Positions 51,577 through 61,017 of a stretch of 64,000 nucleotides of DNA are shown in pieces. Origin of the DNA: Lysinibacillus sp. FSL W8-0992 (GTDB lineage Bacteria > Bacillota > Bacilli > Bacillales_A > Planococcaceae). A model generated the notes under the pieces. It made no database searches and had not been told where the DNA came from. It saw nothing but the letters and a program-made list of their open reading frames with translations. The DNA is taken from positions 1,364,001 through 1,428,000 of the forward strand of contig NZ_JBBOZQ010000001.1 in NCBI RefSeq assembly GCF_038008685.1. The letters are read 5' to 3'. How positions within the stretch are numbered: the stretch's first letter is position 1; every line of letters begins with the position of its first letter. The position numbers were made by a program, and so were the translations under genes.

Positions 51577-52155
51577 ATGACCAAACCAATTCCACTTAGT
51601 AATGTAACCCAGGCATATTTAGAGGAAAACAAAAGAATAATCAATAAGATGATGCAAGGTATGACCTATGTAACCATAACGTGTAGCATATCGGAAAACT
51701 TTATCAAACAAATTATTCCACATCAAATCGCGGCAATTAGAATGTCAGAAAATGTGTTGCAATATACAACGAATATACCTGTTCAAAATTTCGCATTAGA
51801 AGTTATACAAACTCATACCGAAATAGTCGAAAGTCTAGAAGCAATACAAAACAGATGCTGTATCGTACAAAATACAGAATATGAATTATATGAATATATG
51901 TGCGCATTTAAAGAAATTGCTGAAACGATGTTCCAAGCATTGTGCTCGCCACCAACCTCTAATAGTATCAATATAAATTATCTTCAAGATATGATTATCC
52001 ATCATCAAGCAGGCGTACGATTAGTACAAAACGTTCAACGATTCTGCATATGCCAAGAGTTAATTCCAATTCTTCAATGTATGATTCAAACATTATGTTG
52101 TCAACTTGAAGAAATGCAAAAATTACTTGATGCGCTACAAGATTGTGATTGTTAA
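51577..52155 (+). CDS. DUF305/ferritin-like helical protein, cysteine-rich
   Basis: 192 aa from the ATG at 51577 (GAAAGGAGTG upstream). Two DUF305-like helical units: IIPHQIAAIRMSENVLQYT near 49-66 and DMIIHHQAGVRLVQNVQRF near 139-157, each with the HxxA(I/V)RxxxNV spacing of the family's HHxxAIxMA motif. Eight or more cysteines, four clustered at the end (CCQLEEMQKLLDALQDCDC). No signal peptide, unlike many secreted DUF305 proteins. Possibly a spore or metal-binding protein. Confidence 0.72.
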   Translation: MTKPIPLSNVTQAYLEENKRIINKMMQGMTYVTITCSISENFIKQIIPHQIAAIRMSENVLQYTTNIPVQNFALEVIQTHTEIVESLEAIQNRCCIVQNTEYELYEYMCAFKEIAETMFQALCSPPTSNSININYLQDMIIHHQAGVRLVQNVQRFCICQELIPILQCMIQTLCCQLEEMQKLLDALQDCDC

Positions 52156-52159
52156 CAAT

Positions 52160-52197
52160 AAAACGCTAAAATTGTTCGCAATTTTAGCGTTTTATTT
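52160..52197 (+). terminator. Terminator after the DUF305-like gene
   Basis: AAAACGCTAAAATTG and CAATTTTAGCGTTTT, loop TTCG-type, then ATTTTG. Confidence 0.85.
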
Positions 52198-52616
52198 TGT
52201 TGATAATAGAATTAAATGAATGTGTATCTAAAAATATTAATGCGTTTGAATTTCGCTCCGAGTGGTCTCGTTCCTGCGGGGCTTTCAGCTCAAGCTTTTC
52301 GCTGGAGTCGTCACTCTTCGCGATATTGCTCGTGCTGTTTCGGCAGATGTGTCGCGCCTTCCACTCCAATCAACTAGGATTATATACTATTACAATACTT
52401 CTCTCCTGTTAAGCTTTCTGCAAAAGCTTAAATCACTGGAGTCACCGCTCTTTGCGGAAATGAAAGGCTTCTATGTAAAGAAATGAGGGACAGCTGTAGC
52501 AAAAGATCGATATTTAAGAGGGTTCTACTTGTCGCACGCTTAGTTGTAATAAAGGATTGCTCTTAAAGCGAGGTAGGTCGTGGCGACTAGGTGATACTAG
52601 TTAATCGTAGCGGAGG

Positions 52617-52713
52617 CGGTAACTCCTGGGGGACAGCACAGAACGTAAGACGTGGGCATTTCGCGCGTTAGCGAGGGTTGCGGCTTACGTTCTGTGCAAG
52701 CGGAAAGCATCAG
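52617..52713. repeat. Family A palindromic repeat, reverse orientation
   Basis: GGTAACTCCTGGGGGACAGC, GAACGTAAGACG, CGCGCGTTAGCGAGGGTTGC, GGCTTACGTTC, AAGCGGAAAGC. More diverged than the copies at 41 kb. The rest of 52198-52802 has no gene; 52250-52330 holds GC-richer words (TTCCTGCGGGGC, GGAGTCGTCAC) that look like further decayed pieces. Confidence 0.7.
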
Positions 52714-52802
52714 CGTTCTGAGCCTTATTAGTTGCAGTATCTGATTGTTTAAGTAGTTAAATGTGATTAAAGAACTTATGTTGATTTCTAAGTAACGATA
52801 AT

Positions 52803-53414
52803 TTAAATGCCAACTGCATCCTTAGCTTCGCAGGACGATGCGCACATAAAAGTGACCGTTCGCTTGTCACTATCGTAGAGGCACCACTCACGGTGATCCA
52901 CTACAGAACCAACATTGATGCGATATTGTTTTGCTTGCAACTCAATTGGTTGACCAAAATGAATACGAATTGGCAGCTTTTTATTTTGGCGATAGATTCC
53001 TGATTCATGGCTATGTCCGAAAAAAAGAATCTGCTTTTCGATTGAAGGAAACTTAGGCTGCCATGAAACACTCCACTGGAACTGGTGTCCATGAATTAGC
53101 ATTGCTCCTTCAATGTCCATCGTTTCGGGCAATGCAATAAAGCGCTCAATGCCTGTAACGTGTGTAATCCGTTCTTCTTGGTTGCCTCGAATAGACGGGA
53201 ATGTCAGTAGTTTTTCGAAATCATTATCTATAATAGCTGCTTTTTGCAAAGGCAAGCCTGATATCGTTTTTGCTTTTTTCTTACTTACTGTACATTCATA
53301 TAAATCGCCTAATCCTATTATTGCAGCATCTTCTGCTGTTTCTTGTATATGAGCTAATACTGCCTTTGTATCATCAATATTAGAATGTAAATCTCCTAAA
53401 AGTGCATACAGCAT
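52803..53414 (-). CDS. Metallophosphoesterase (calcineurin-like)
   Basis: 203 aa from the ATG at 53414 (GAAAGG 10 nt upstream). Metal-ligand motifs in order: GDLHSN (GDxH, residues 6-11), GLGDLYE (GDxx), GNQEE (GNxE/H), LIHGHQ (near 100) and FFGHSH (GHxH). Similar to YfcE/YmdB-like small phosphodiesterases; the substrate is unknown. Monocistronic, no hairpin seen. Confidence 0.85.
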   Translation of the reverse strand: MLYALLGDLHSNIDDTKAVLAHIQETAEDAAIIGLGDLYECTVSKKKAKTISGLPLQKAAIIDNDFEKLLTFPSIRGNQEERITHVTGIERFIALPETMDIEGAMLIHGHQFQWSVSWQPKFPSIEKQILFFGHSHESGIYRQNKKLPIRIHFGQPIELQAKQYRINVGSVVDHREWCLYDSDKRTVTFMCASSCEAKDAVGI

Positions 53415-53797
53415 AATAATCATGCCTTTCATTTTCAAAATAATTTTACAAGTATCATACACCTAACAGAATTTGATAGAAAAGTAATATGTATCAGAAT
53501 ATTTTGTGACACTACTTACATATTTTGAATGTGAGGAAAAATTGCTAACAAATAAGTTGCTTGATAAAATAGTTTGTGTAGTCTAAATTTTCTGAATAAT
53601 GTTAGTAGAATTCGATTTTAAAAGCTTTTAATTACTTTAACAGAAGTTTTCCATTTCTTAACGTGGAAAATGAATGTCAACTATGTTTTGAATGTAGTGG
53701 GGCAAGCGTCTGCGGATGTCACAAATTTAAGCGTAGTTTTTGATTAGCTTGAAAACATCGATTCGCTGAGTAACAACTAAAAATGAGGGGGTATATG
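53415..53797. other. Non-coding gap
   Basis: Between divergent genes. AT-rich; I see no convincing ORF, hairpin or strong promoter. GAGGGGG at 53785 is the ribosome site of the next gene. Confidence 0.4.
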
Positions 53798-55294
53798 ATG
53801 ACGATATTTATGACGGATATTTTACAAAAATACGCTACACAGCAACCTGATGCGATTGCAACGATTTATGAAGGTGAAAAGGTAACTTATGGCGAGTTTT
53901 ATAAGTGTGCAGAAAAGTTTGCAGCCTATTTACAAGAGCAGGGCTATGAGAAAAATGATGTCATTGCGCTATATACACTTAATTCCGATATGTTTTTAAT
54001 TGCTTACATCGGTATCCAACTAGCAGGTTATGTTGTGATGCCTATCAATACAAAACTTGCAGCACGAGAGGTTGATTTTATCGTCAACCATTCAGAAGCA
54101 AAAGGGCTCATTTATGACGAGAGAATTGAAGAAGTACTAGCTGATGTTCCGTATTCATTTCAACATGTGATTGGATTAAAAGATATGAAAGAGGTTATCG
54201 AAAACTATAAAGGGCAAAGAAAGATTATACAATTACAAGCAGATGATACGGCTGTTGTAATGTATACGTCTGGTACAACAGGGAAGCCAAAAGGGGTAAT
54301 GCTGACGCATCAAAATATTGTTTCGACAGCGGATATTTGGTCAGCATCTATGAATATGACAAACGAGGACAGCATGTTTATTTGTACGCCTTTGTTTCAT
54401 TGTGCAGGACTCCACGTATTTGCGATGCCAATGTTCTTTCAAGGCGGTACGGTAATTATAGAGGAAAGCTTTTCACCAAAGAATACGTTAGAACAACTTG
54501 TAAAAACACAGGCCACTATTTTCTTCGGTGTACCTTCTATGTATACGATGATATTAAATACGCCTGAATTTAAGGATCATTCCTTTATGAATTTACGTTT
54601 ATTATGTTATGGTGCAGCACCAATGCCATATGAACTTGTGAAGCAAGTTAAAGAAGCTTTGCCGAATGTAAAAGTTCAAAACTTATATGGTCAAACAGAA
54701 AATTCACCTGCTGCTACCTCTCTTTTAGATGCAGATGCATTGTCGAAGATTGGTTCAGTCGGAAAACCGTTAGCACAGACAGAAGTACGTGTTGTAGATA
54801 GCTATGGAGAAGCAGTGCCAGCAGGCAAAGTTGGAGAAATTTGCGTTAGAGGACCACAGGTAATGAAAGGTTATTTGCGTAATGATGAAGAGACAGCCCG
54901 AGCTATTCAAGATGGTTGGCTTTATTCAGGGGATTTAGGGCGGTTTGATGAAGAAGGTTACTTATATATAGTCGATCGTAAAAAGGACATGATAATTCGT
55001 GGTGGGGAAAATATTTATCCAATTGAGATTGAGGAAGTATTATATCAATTGCCAGAAATTTTAGAGGCAGCAGTAGTTGGCTTACCACATGAAGTGTATG
55101 GTGAAGTACCAAAAGCGTTTGTTGTATTAAAAGAAGGGAAGCTGTTAGATGAAGAGTCTATTTTAGCCTATTGTCGTTCACAGCTTGCAAAATATAAAGT
55201 GCCTTTTGAAATTGAATTTTTAGCACAGTTACCACGTAATGCATCAGGAAAGGTATTAAAACATACGCTTCGACCTAAAATAGCAACATCTTAA
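53798..55294 (+). CDS. Acyl-CoA synthetase / AMP-dependent ligase
   Basis: Activates a carboxylic acid to its CoA thioester via an acyl-AMP. 498 aa from the ATG at 53798 (GAGGGGG 6 nt upstream; ATGs at 53783 and 53795 sit in or too near it). P-loop YTSGTTGKPKGVMLTH, ATP/substrate core NLYGQTENSPAAT, SGDLGRFDEEGYLYIVDRKKDMIIRGGENIYPIEIEE hinge, and catalytic Lys in RNASGKVLKHTLR. Resembles fatty-acid CoA ligases. Monocistronic. The acid is unknown. Confidence 0.9.
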   Translation: MTIFMTDILQKYATQQPDAIATIYEGEKVTYGEFYKCAEKFAAYLQEQGYEKNDVIALYTLNSDMFLIAYIGIQLAGYVVMPINTKLAAREVDFIVNHSEAKGLIYDERIEEVLADVPYSFQHVIGLKDMKEVIENYKGQRKIIQLQADDTAVVMYTSGTTGKPKGVMLTHQNIVSTADIWSASMNMTNEDSMFICTPLFHCAGLHVFAMPMFFQGGTVIIEESFSPKNTLEQLVKTQATIFFGVPSMYTMILNTPEFKDHSFMNLRLLCYGAAPMPYELVKQVKEALPNVKVQNLYGQTENSPAATSLLDADALSKIGSVGKPLAQTEVRVVDSYGEAVPAGKVGEICVRGPQVMKGYLRNDEETARAIQDGWLYSGDLGRFDEEGYLYIVDRKKDMIIRGGENIYPIEIEEVLYQLPEILEAAVVGLPHEVYGEVPKAFVVLKEGKLLDEESILAYCRSQLAKYKVPFEIEFLAQLPRNASGKVLKHTLRPKIATS

Positions 55295-55440
55295 AGTATA
55301 GGATTTTGTCAATACATTGAAAAGTAGCAGGATAAAATATGAACACCTATTAAATTAGCGTATAATAAAGCTACGACAAATTGTAAAAATAGAATAGAAG
55401 ATTATGTATTTCTTCGAATGAGATAGGAGCGGAATTTGTC

Positions 55441-56424
55441 TTGTGGAGTGATTATAAACGCCTTTTAATAGTTAGTATTATGATTATCATGCTACTTTCT
55501 GGTTGTAATCAATTAACACAGCAGAGTCGACCAAAGAATCAATTAACTGTTTTGACGGTAGAATTTAATAGTGGTGCACCAATTCCGAGTCTCTATATAA
55601 CAATGACAGATACGGAGACCGGTAAGAAAATTGAAGAAGCAGTAGGCTCTGAAGAGGGCGAGGCTACTTTTTCAAACCTTGTAGAGGGCAGAGAATATAC
55701 GATTACGGCAACAACGCTAAGTGGCAAGGATGATAATGGCTATACGACAATTGAAAAATTTACGTATGATGTGACAAAGCCGTATTATCGACTGCCAACG
55801 CATTCTTCAAGAGCAGAGCAGGAGCTTGCTGTTCCAGTAATCATGCAGAAACCAGAGCTTCCTCAAGGTTGTGAAATTACGGCACTAACGGCTGTTTTAA
55901 ATTATTACGGCATGGATGTTACAAAGCTTGAAATGGCGGATAACTATTTGCCTAAACAAAAAATATATACATCAGGCGGTCAACGCTACGGGCCGAACCC
56001 AGCGCTTGCGTATGCAGGAAATCCACGGGATAAGGCAAATGGTATGTACGTCTTTGCAGCGCCTATTGTCAAAGCTGCGGAAGCCGCTATTGCAGATAAG
56101 CAGGCAAACCTTCGTGTAACGGATATGAGCGGTGCATCTCAAAGTGAGATTTTAGACCTTGTAGAAGAGGGAGTTCCTGTTGTCGTATGGGTTACGCTTG
56201 ATTTATCGACACCTAAAACAACAGCGAATAAAGGCTGGATTTATGAAGGTGAAACGGTGAAGCATGATGCGTACTTAAACTTACATGCCGTAGTATTAAC
56301 TGGTCATTCAGATCAGCAAGTAGTCGTCATGGACCCATTACAGGGTAATGTTTCATACAATGTAGACGAATTTTTCAAGAGCTATCAGGAGTTAAATATG
56401 CAAGCAGTAGCGATTCATAAATAA
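55441..56424 (+). CDS. Lipoprotein with C39-like peptidase domain
   Basis: 327 aa, TTG start (GGAG about 12 nt upstream). Lipobox MLLSGC near residue 22. Residues 35-120 are a beta-sandwich, carboxypeptidase-regulatory-like module (TGKKIEEAVGSEEGEATFSNLVEGREYTITA). Residues 130-325 match Peptidase_C39_2 (YvpB-like): catalytic Cys in PQGCEITALTAVLNYYG, His in LNLHAVVLTGHS, and Asp in VVVMDPLQGN. Probably an extracytoplasmic cysteine peptidase or transpeptidase-like enzyme; the target is unknown. Confidence 0.82.
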   Translation: MWSDYKRLLIVSIMIIMLLSGCNQLTQQSRPKNQLTVLTVEFNSGAPIPSLYITMTDTETGKKIEEAVGSEEGEATFSNLVEGREYTITATTLSGKDDNGYTTIEKFTYDVTKPYYRLPTHSSRAEQELAVPVIMQKPELPQGCEITALTAVLNYYGMDVTKLEMADNYLPKQKIYTSGGQRYGPNPALAYAGNPRDKANGMYVFAAPIVKAAEAAIADKQANLRVTDMSGASQSEILDLVEEGVPVVVWVTLDLSTPKTTANKGWIYEGETVKHDAYLNLHAVVLTGHSDQQVVVMDPLQGNVSYNVDEFFKSYQELNMQAVAIHK

Positions 56425-56527
56425 GGATTTTTGCAAACTTCTTATATTTAGGAAAGCTATTGGAGCGCAGTTTTGACTGTAGTAAAATATGTTACACTAA
56501 TAAAAAAGCTAAAGTGAGTTGAGTAGA

Positions 56528-57760
56528 ATGGCCATTGAGCACGCTTTTTTACCGGTTTTATTGGGCGATGAAATGAATGCTTACGGCATGGCGCGAGCAT
56601 TTTACGAGTCCTATGGCGTTAAACCACTTGCATTAAATCATACGAATATGGAAAAAATTCAACAAAGTGATTTATTTACTTTTCGTGAAGTAGCAAGATT
56701 GAATATTGAAGAGCGCTTTGTTGTTGCTTTAAAAGCTATCGCAGAGGAATTTTCAGAAAAGAAATTATTACTGTTAGCTTGTGATGAATTTTATGTAAAG
56801 AAAATTGTGCAGCATAAAGATGAATTATCGAGTTTTTTTGTTATTCCCTATGTCGATGAACCACTTGCCAATCAACTATTAAAGCGTGAAAGTATGTATC
56901 AGCTTTGTGCAGCGTATGGCTTCCACTATCCTGCAATGCATGTTTGTACGGTAAATGACTATGAGCAATTGACGATGCCATTTGAATATCCTGTTATCAT
57001 TAAGCCTATGAATATGACGAAGTACGCAAGTTGTATTTTCCCTGGTAAGAAAAAGGTATATACTGCACATAATGAAGATGAAAAAGATGCTATTTTTCAC
57101 GCAATATATAAGGAATCTGCCTACCGTGATGATTTAATGGTGCAACAATATATTCCAGGTGAAGATGCCAATATGCGTGTTGTAAATGCTTATGTTGGAC
57201 AAGATCACAAAGTCAAGCTACTATCTGTAGGGAACCCGATTTTAGAAGAGCATTCACCGCACGGTATTGGACGCTATGTCGCCATTATGACGACTTATGA
57301 CAAGGAACTAATGGATTGTGTTAAAACGTTTCTTGAGGCGCTACAATTTCAAGGCTTTGCTACATTTGATATGAAATATGATGAACGTGATGGACTGTAC
57401 AAATTATTGAGTATGGAATTACATAATGAACTATCGAATTATTATGTGACAGCAAGCGGCTATAATTTAATGCAGTATGTAGCGGATGATTTTATTCGGG
57501 GAAGTAAACAGCAGCTAACATATGTGCAGAACAAGCACCTTTGGACGATAGTGCCTAATGGTGTATTATTTAAATACGTATTAAATGAACAACTTGTAAT
57601 TGAAGCTAAAAGTTTGATTCGACAAGGTTTAGCAACGGATTCTATTTTTAATTATAAAGATATGAATGCGAAGCGTTGGCTGAATGTAACGCTTGATAAT
57701 TTAAGCTTCTATCGCAAATATAAGAAATATTTTAACAACAAAGGTCTGTCTAACTCATGA
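56528..57760 (+). CDS. ATP-grasp ligase homologous to D-aspartate ligase (Asl), altered metal motif
   Basis: 410 aa from the ATG at 56528. Resembles Enterococcus faecium D-Asp ligase, which adds D-Asp to Lys of UDP-MurNAc-pentapeptide: FLPVLLGDEMNAYGMARAF, HKDELSSFFVIPYVDE, YIPGEDANMRVVNAYVG, GNPILEEHSPHGIGRYVAIM, GFATFDMKYDERDGLYKL. The ATP-grasp E-x-N-x-R segment expected next is LSMELHNELSNYY here, so the usual Glu and Asn metal ligands are Ser and Glu. Activity or specificity may be changed. Overlaps the racemase gene by 4 nt. Family comparison is from memory. Confidence 0.8.
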   Translation: MAIEHAFLPVLLGDEMNAYGMARAFYESYGVKPLALNHTNMEKIQQSDLFTFREVARLNIEERFVVALKAIAEEFSEKKLLLLACDEFYVKKIVQHKDELSSFFVIPYVDEPLANQLLKRESMYQLCAAYGFHYPAMHVCTVNDYEQLTMPFEYPVIIKPMNMTKYASCIFPGKKKVYTAHNEDEKDAIFHAIYKESAYRDDLMVQQYIPGEDANMRVVNAYVGQDHKVKLLSVGNPILEEHSPHGIGRYVAIMTTYDKELMDCVKTFLEALQFQGFATFDMKYDERDGLYKLLSMELHNELSNYYVTASGYNLMQYVADDFIRGSKQQLTYVQNKHLWTIVPNGVLFKYVLNEQLVIEAKSLIRQGLATDSIFNYKDMNAKRWLNVTLDNLSFYRKYKKYFNNKGLSNS

Positions 57761-58458
57761 AAAAACAAACTTTAGGTATAATTGGTGGCGTCGGTCCACT
57801 TGCAACAATGTTTATCGGCGAAATGATTGTAAGACGTACAAAGGCTACAAAAGATCAGGAGCATGTACATACCATTATTGATAATGATACAAATATTCCT
57901 GACCGAACAGCTTTTATATTAGATAAAACAAAAGAAAACCCTGTTCCAGTTTTAATAGAGGATGCAAAAAAACTAGCCTCTGTTGGAGCAAATTTAATTG
58001 CCATTCCGTGTAATACGGCACATACCTTTTATGATGAAATAGCACAAGGCTCTCCAATTCCTGTGCTACACATGATTCGTGAAACGGCAAAGCGAGCAAA
58101 TGATTTAGGGGCAAAGCGGGTTGGTATTTTAGCGACAACAGGCACGTTAACGTCACGCATGTATCAAGATGCATTAGAGGAGTTTGGCATTACACCAGTA
58201 ATACCAGATGATCAAATGAAAGAAAAAGTGATGGCGATTATTTACGATTATGTGAAAGCTGGTAAGGATGTCACACAAGAAGATTGGCTGCCTATCGAAG
58301 AAGCGATGCTAGCCCTGAATTGTGATCGTATCGTACTAGGCTGTACAGAGTTATCAATCGTCAATCGAGACTTAAAATTAAGTGACAAATATATAGATTC
58401 ATTAATCGTTTTAGCTGAATGTGCTATTTTAGCATGCGGCTATGAATTAGTGGAGTAA
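57757..58458 (+). CDS. Aspartate/glutamate racemase family protein
   Basis: 233 aa. Cofactor-independent racemase with both catalytic cysteines: IPCNTAHTFY (near 87) and LGCTELSIV (near 200); N-terminal IIGGVGPLATMFIGEMIV is typical of aspartate racemases (YgeA/RacD) rather than MurI. Start ATG overlaps the ligase stop by 4 nt, so they are coupled. As in E. faecium, the pair would supply and use D-Asp for the peptidoglycan cross-bridge; Lysinibacillus has L-Lys-D-Asp bridges. Terminator follows. Confidence 0.87.
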   Translation: MKKQTLGIIGGVGPLATMFIGEMIVRRTKATKDQEHVHTIIDNDTNIPDRTAFILDKTKENPVPVLIEDAKKLASVGANLIAIPCNTAHTFYDEIAQGSPIPVLHMIRETAKRANDLGAKRVGILATTGTLTSRMYQDALEEFGITPVIPDDQMKEKVMAIIYDYVKAGKDVTQEDWLPIEEAMLALNCDRIVLGCTELSIVNRDLKLSDKYIDSLIVLAECAILACGYELVE

Positions 58459-58463
58459 CATTT

Positions 58464-58496
58464 GGCTCACCTGTTGTAAAAGGTGAGCTTTTTTAA
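58464..58496 (+). terminator. Terminator after the racemase gene
   Basis: GGCTCACCT and AGGTGAGC arms, 7-8 nt loop, then TTTTTTAA. Confidence 0.85.
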
Positions 58497-58605
58497 TCCA
58501 TGTCTAAAAGATTAATGAGTATTGCACAATATATAGAAGGAAAATGCTTGTGCACAGCTAGTGTGTTAAACTAATGTCAAGCAGGATAATAAGGTGGGAA
58601 TTAAC

Positions 58606-59754
58606 ATGTCAGTAATAAATTTATTAAAAGAAGAATTACAAGCAAAATGGAACTTTGAAGAACCGATGAAAATTCAAGAAGAAATGATTCCAGCAATGCT
58701 TGAAGGCAAGGATATTGTAGCAGAATCACCAACAGGCTCAGGGAAAACATTGGCCTATGTGTTGCCTTTACTTAATAAAGTAAATGGATCGAAAAAGCAA
58801 ACACAAGGTTTAATTGTTGCGCCATCTCAAGAATTAGCAATGCAAATCGTCGAGGTCATTCGTGAATGGACAGCGGGTACTGATATTACCGTACAACAAC
58901 TTATTGGTGGTGCAAACTCTGCACGACAAATTGAGAAGTTAAAGAAAAAGCCAACCATCGTAGTTGGTACACCAGGTCGCTTAAATGAATTAGTGCGTTC
59001 GGGTAAATTAAAGTTAAAAGAAATTGAAACAGTTATTTTAGATGAATGTGATCAGCTACTAAGCCGCGAGTATCGCGTTGTGGTGAAATCATTTATCGAA
59101 GGGTCAGCGTTCGGTCGCCAAGTAGTTGTTGTTTCTGCCACAATTACTGAGGAAATTGAATTAGTTGCAAGCCGTATGATGTTTGAGCCATTACGCTTTA
59201 AAATTAAACCTGAGGATATGGTGAAGTTTGGTAAAGTCGTGCATTCGTTCTTGAAAGTAGAAGAACGTGATAAAACAGACTTCCTACGTCGACTATCACA
59301 TACAGAAGGCTTACGTGCCCTTGCTTTTGTCAATAATATCGATCAATTGTTAATGAAAGAAACGAAGCTACAATATCGTTCAGCACCAATTGTGACATTA
59401 CATTCTGACATGAAAAAGGAAGAACGTAAAAAAGCTTTAGATGCATTCCGTAAAGGAGATGCGCGTGTTTTAATTGCCACAGATATTGCGGCGCGTGGTT
59501 TAGATATTGCTGGTTTAACACATGTTATTCATGTCGATGTTCCACGTACAATTGAACAGTATTTGCATCGCTCTGGTCGTACAGGTCGTGCAGGTGCAGA
59601 TGGTGAAGTACTAACATTGTTATCATACCATGATGAAAAAACGTATAAAAAGTGGACACGTGAAATTCCAGGCAAACCAGTGCAGAAGGTATGGCATGAT
59701 GGCAAGCTCGTAGAAGGTAATTCAAAAACAATTGGACAAAAGCGAGGGAACTAA
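58606..59754 (+). CDS. yfmL: DEAD-box RNA helicase, YfmL type
   Basis: 382 aa from the ATG at 58606 (AAGGTGGG upstream; a GTG at 58594 lies in that site). Motifs: ESPTGSGKT (I), VAPSQELAMQI (Ia), GTPGR (Ib), DECD as motif II instead of DEAD, SAT (III), ATDIAARGLDIAG (V), HRSGRTGRAG (VI). Close to B. subtilis YfmL (IAESPTGTGKTLAY, IGGANVKKQVEKLKK), which helps 50S ribosome assembly and cold growth. Short tail, no RNA-binding extension. The next gene starts 1 nt after its stop. Confidence 0.86.
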   Translation: MSVINLLKEELQAKWNFEEPMKIQEEMIPAMLEGKDIVAESPTGSGKTLAYVLPLLNKVNGSKKQTQGLIVAPSQELAMQIVEVIREWTAGTDITVQQLIGGANSARQIEKLKKKPTIVVGTPGRLNELVRSGKLKLKEIETVILDECDQLLSREYRVVVKSFIEGSAFGRQVVVVSATITEEIELVASRMMFEPLRFKIKPEDMVKFGKVVHSFLKVEERDKTDFLRRLSHTEGLRALAFVNNIDQLLMKETKLQYRSAPIVTLHSDMKKEERKKALDAFRKGDARVLIATDIAARGLDIAGLTHVIHVDVPRTIEQYLHRSGRTGRAGADGEVLTLLSYHDEKTYKKWTREIPGKPVQKVWHDGKLVEGNSKTIGQKRGN

Positions 59755-59755
59755 T

Positions 59756-60985
59756 ATGACATTTGAAGAAAAATTACAGGCATATGCAGAACTAGCGGTT
59801 AAGGTTGGTGTCAATATTCAACAAGGGCAATACTTATTAGTGAATACATCAGTGGAAGCTTTAGACTTTGCTCGTCTAGTGGTGAAGGAGGCATACAAAG
59901 CTGGAGCTGGTCGTGTTCATGTTAATTTTTCAGATGATGAAATGGACCGTGCTTATTTCGAGCATGCGTCTGTTGAGGAATTTAATCGTTTTCCAGAATG
60001 GGTTGTTAAAATGCGTGATGAGCTAATCGAACGCAAAGGGGCATTATTATGGATAGATGCGGCGGATCCAGATAAATTAACTGGTATTCCAGCAGACCGT
60101 TTAGCAACACATCAAAAGGTATCAGGCGCAGCATTGAAAAACTATCGTAATGCAGTCATGAAGGATTTAATTGCATGGACTATCGTCGCAGTACCTTCAG
60201 AAAAGTGGGCAGGAAAAGTATTCCCGAATTTAGAAGTTGAAAAACAAGTACCAGCTCTTTGGGAAGCCATCTTTAAAACGGTGCACATTGGTGAGGGGAA
60301 CGCTGTTGAAAACTGGCGTACACATGTTGCAAATTTAGAATCGCGCGCTGCATTACTGAACAATAAAAAGTATGCAAAACTTCATTATACTGCACCAGGT
60401 ACTGACTTAACGATCGCATTAGCACCTCAGCATAAATGGCTTACAGGTGGCAGTAAAACTCCTGATGATACTATTTTCATCGCTAATATGCCGACGGAAG
60501 AAGTTTATACGTTGCCAATGAAGCAAGGTGTAAATGGCTATGTTAGTAATACAAAGCCATTAGTTTACCAAGGCAATATTATTGATGGCTTTAAGCTTAC
60601 ATTTGAAGAAGGAAAAATTGTTGATGCGAAAGCGCAAGTTGGGCAAGACCTTTTACAAGAGTTAATTGCAGTCGATGAGGGTTCATGTTATTTAGGAGAG
60701 GTAGCACTTGTCCCGCATGAGTCCCCAATCTCGGCTTCAGAAATATTATATTTCAATACATTATTCGATGAGAATGCTTCAAACCATTTAGCTATCGGCG
60801 AAGCTTATCCAACTTGTTTAGAAGGTGGAAGAGATTTAGAAAATGGTCAACTTGAAGCGTTAGGGGCGAATATTTCAGTTACACATGAGGACTTTATGAT
60901 TGGTAGTGGCGAAATGGATATTGACGGTATTTTACCAGATGGTACTGTGGAGCCGATTTTCCGTAAAGGTAGCTGGGCTTTTTAA
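59756..60985 (+). CDS. ampS: M29-family aminopeptidase
   Basis: 409 aa, starting 1 nt after the helicase stop with GAGGGAA inside the helicase gene, so translationally coupled. Metal-dependent, broad-specificity cytosolic aminopeptidase (AmpS/PepS/AmpT). Blocks: ANMPTEEVYTLPMKQGVNGYV (Glu ligands), VDEGSCYLGEVALVPHESPIS, LYFNTLFDENASNHLAIGEAY (Asp/Glu/His ligands), HEDFMIGSGEMDIDG. Length equals Bacillus AmpS. The catalytic residues appear intact. Confidence 0.9.
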   Translation: MTFEEKLQAYAELAVKVGVNIQQGQYLLVNTSVEALDFARLVVKEAYKAGAGRVHVNFSDDEMDRAYFEHASVEEFNRFPEWVVKMRDELIERKGALLWIDAADPDKLTGIPADRLATHQKVSGAALKNYRNAVMKDLIAWTIVAVPSEKWAGKVFPNLEVEKQVPALWEAIFKTVHIGEGNAVENWRTHVANLESRAALLNNKKYAKLHYTAPGTDLTIALAPQHKWLTGGSKTPDDTIFIANMPTEEVYTLPMKQGVNGYVSNTKPLVYQGNIIDGFKLTFEEGKIVDAKAQVGQDLLQELIAVDEGSCYLGEVALVPHESPISASEILYFNTLFDENASNHLAIGEAYPTCLEGGRDLENGQLEALGANISVTHEDFMIGSGEMDIDGILPDGTVEPIFRKGSWAF

Positions 60986-61017
60986 TAGACTAACGTAAAT
61001 AAATGTGAGGTGAGCAG

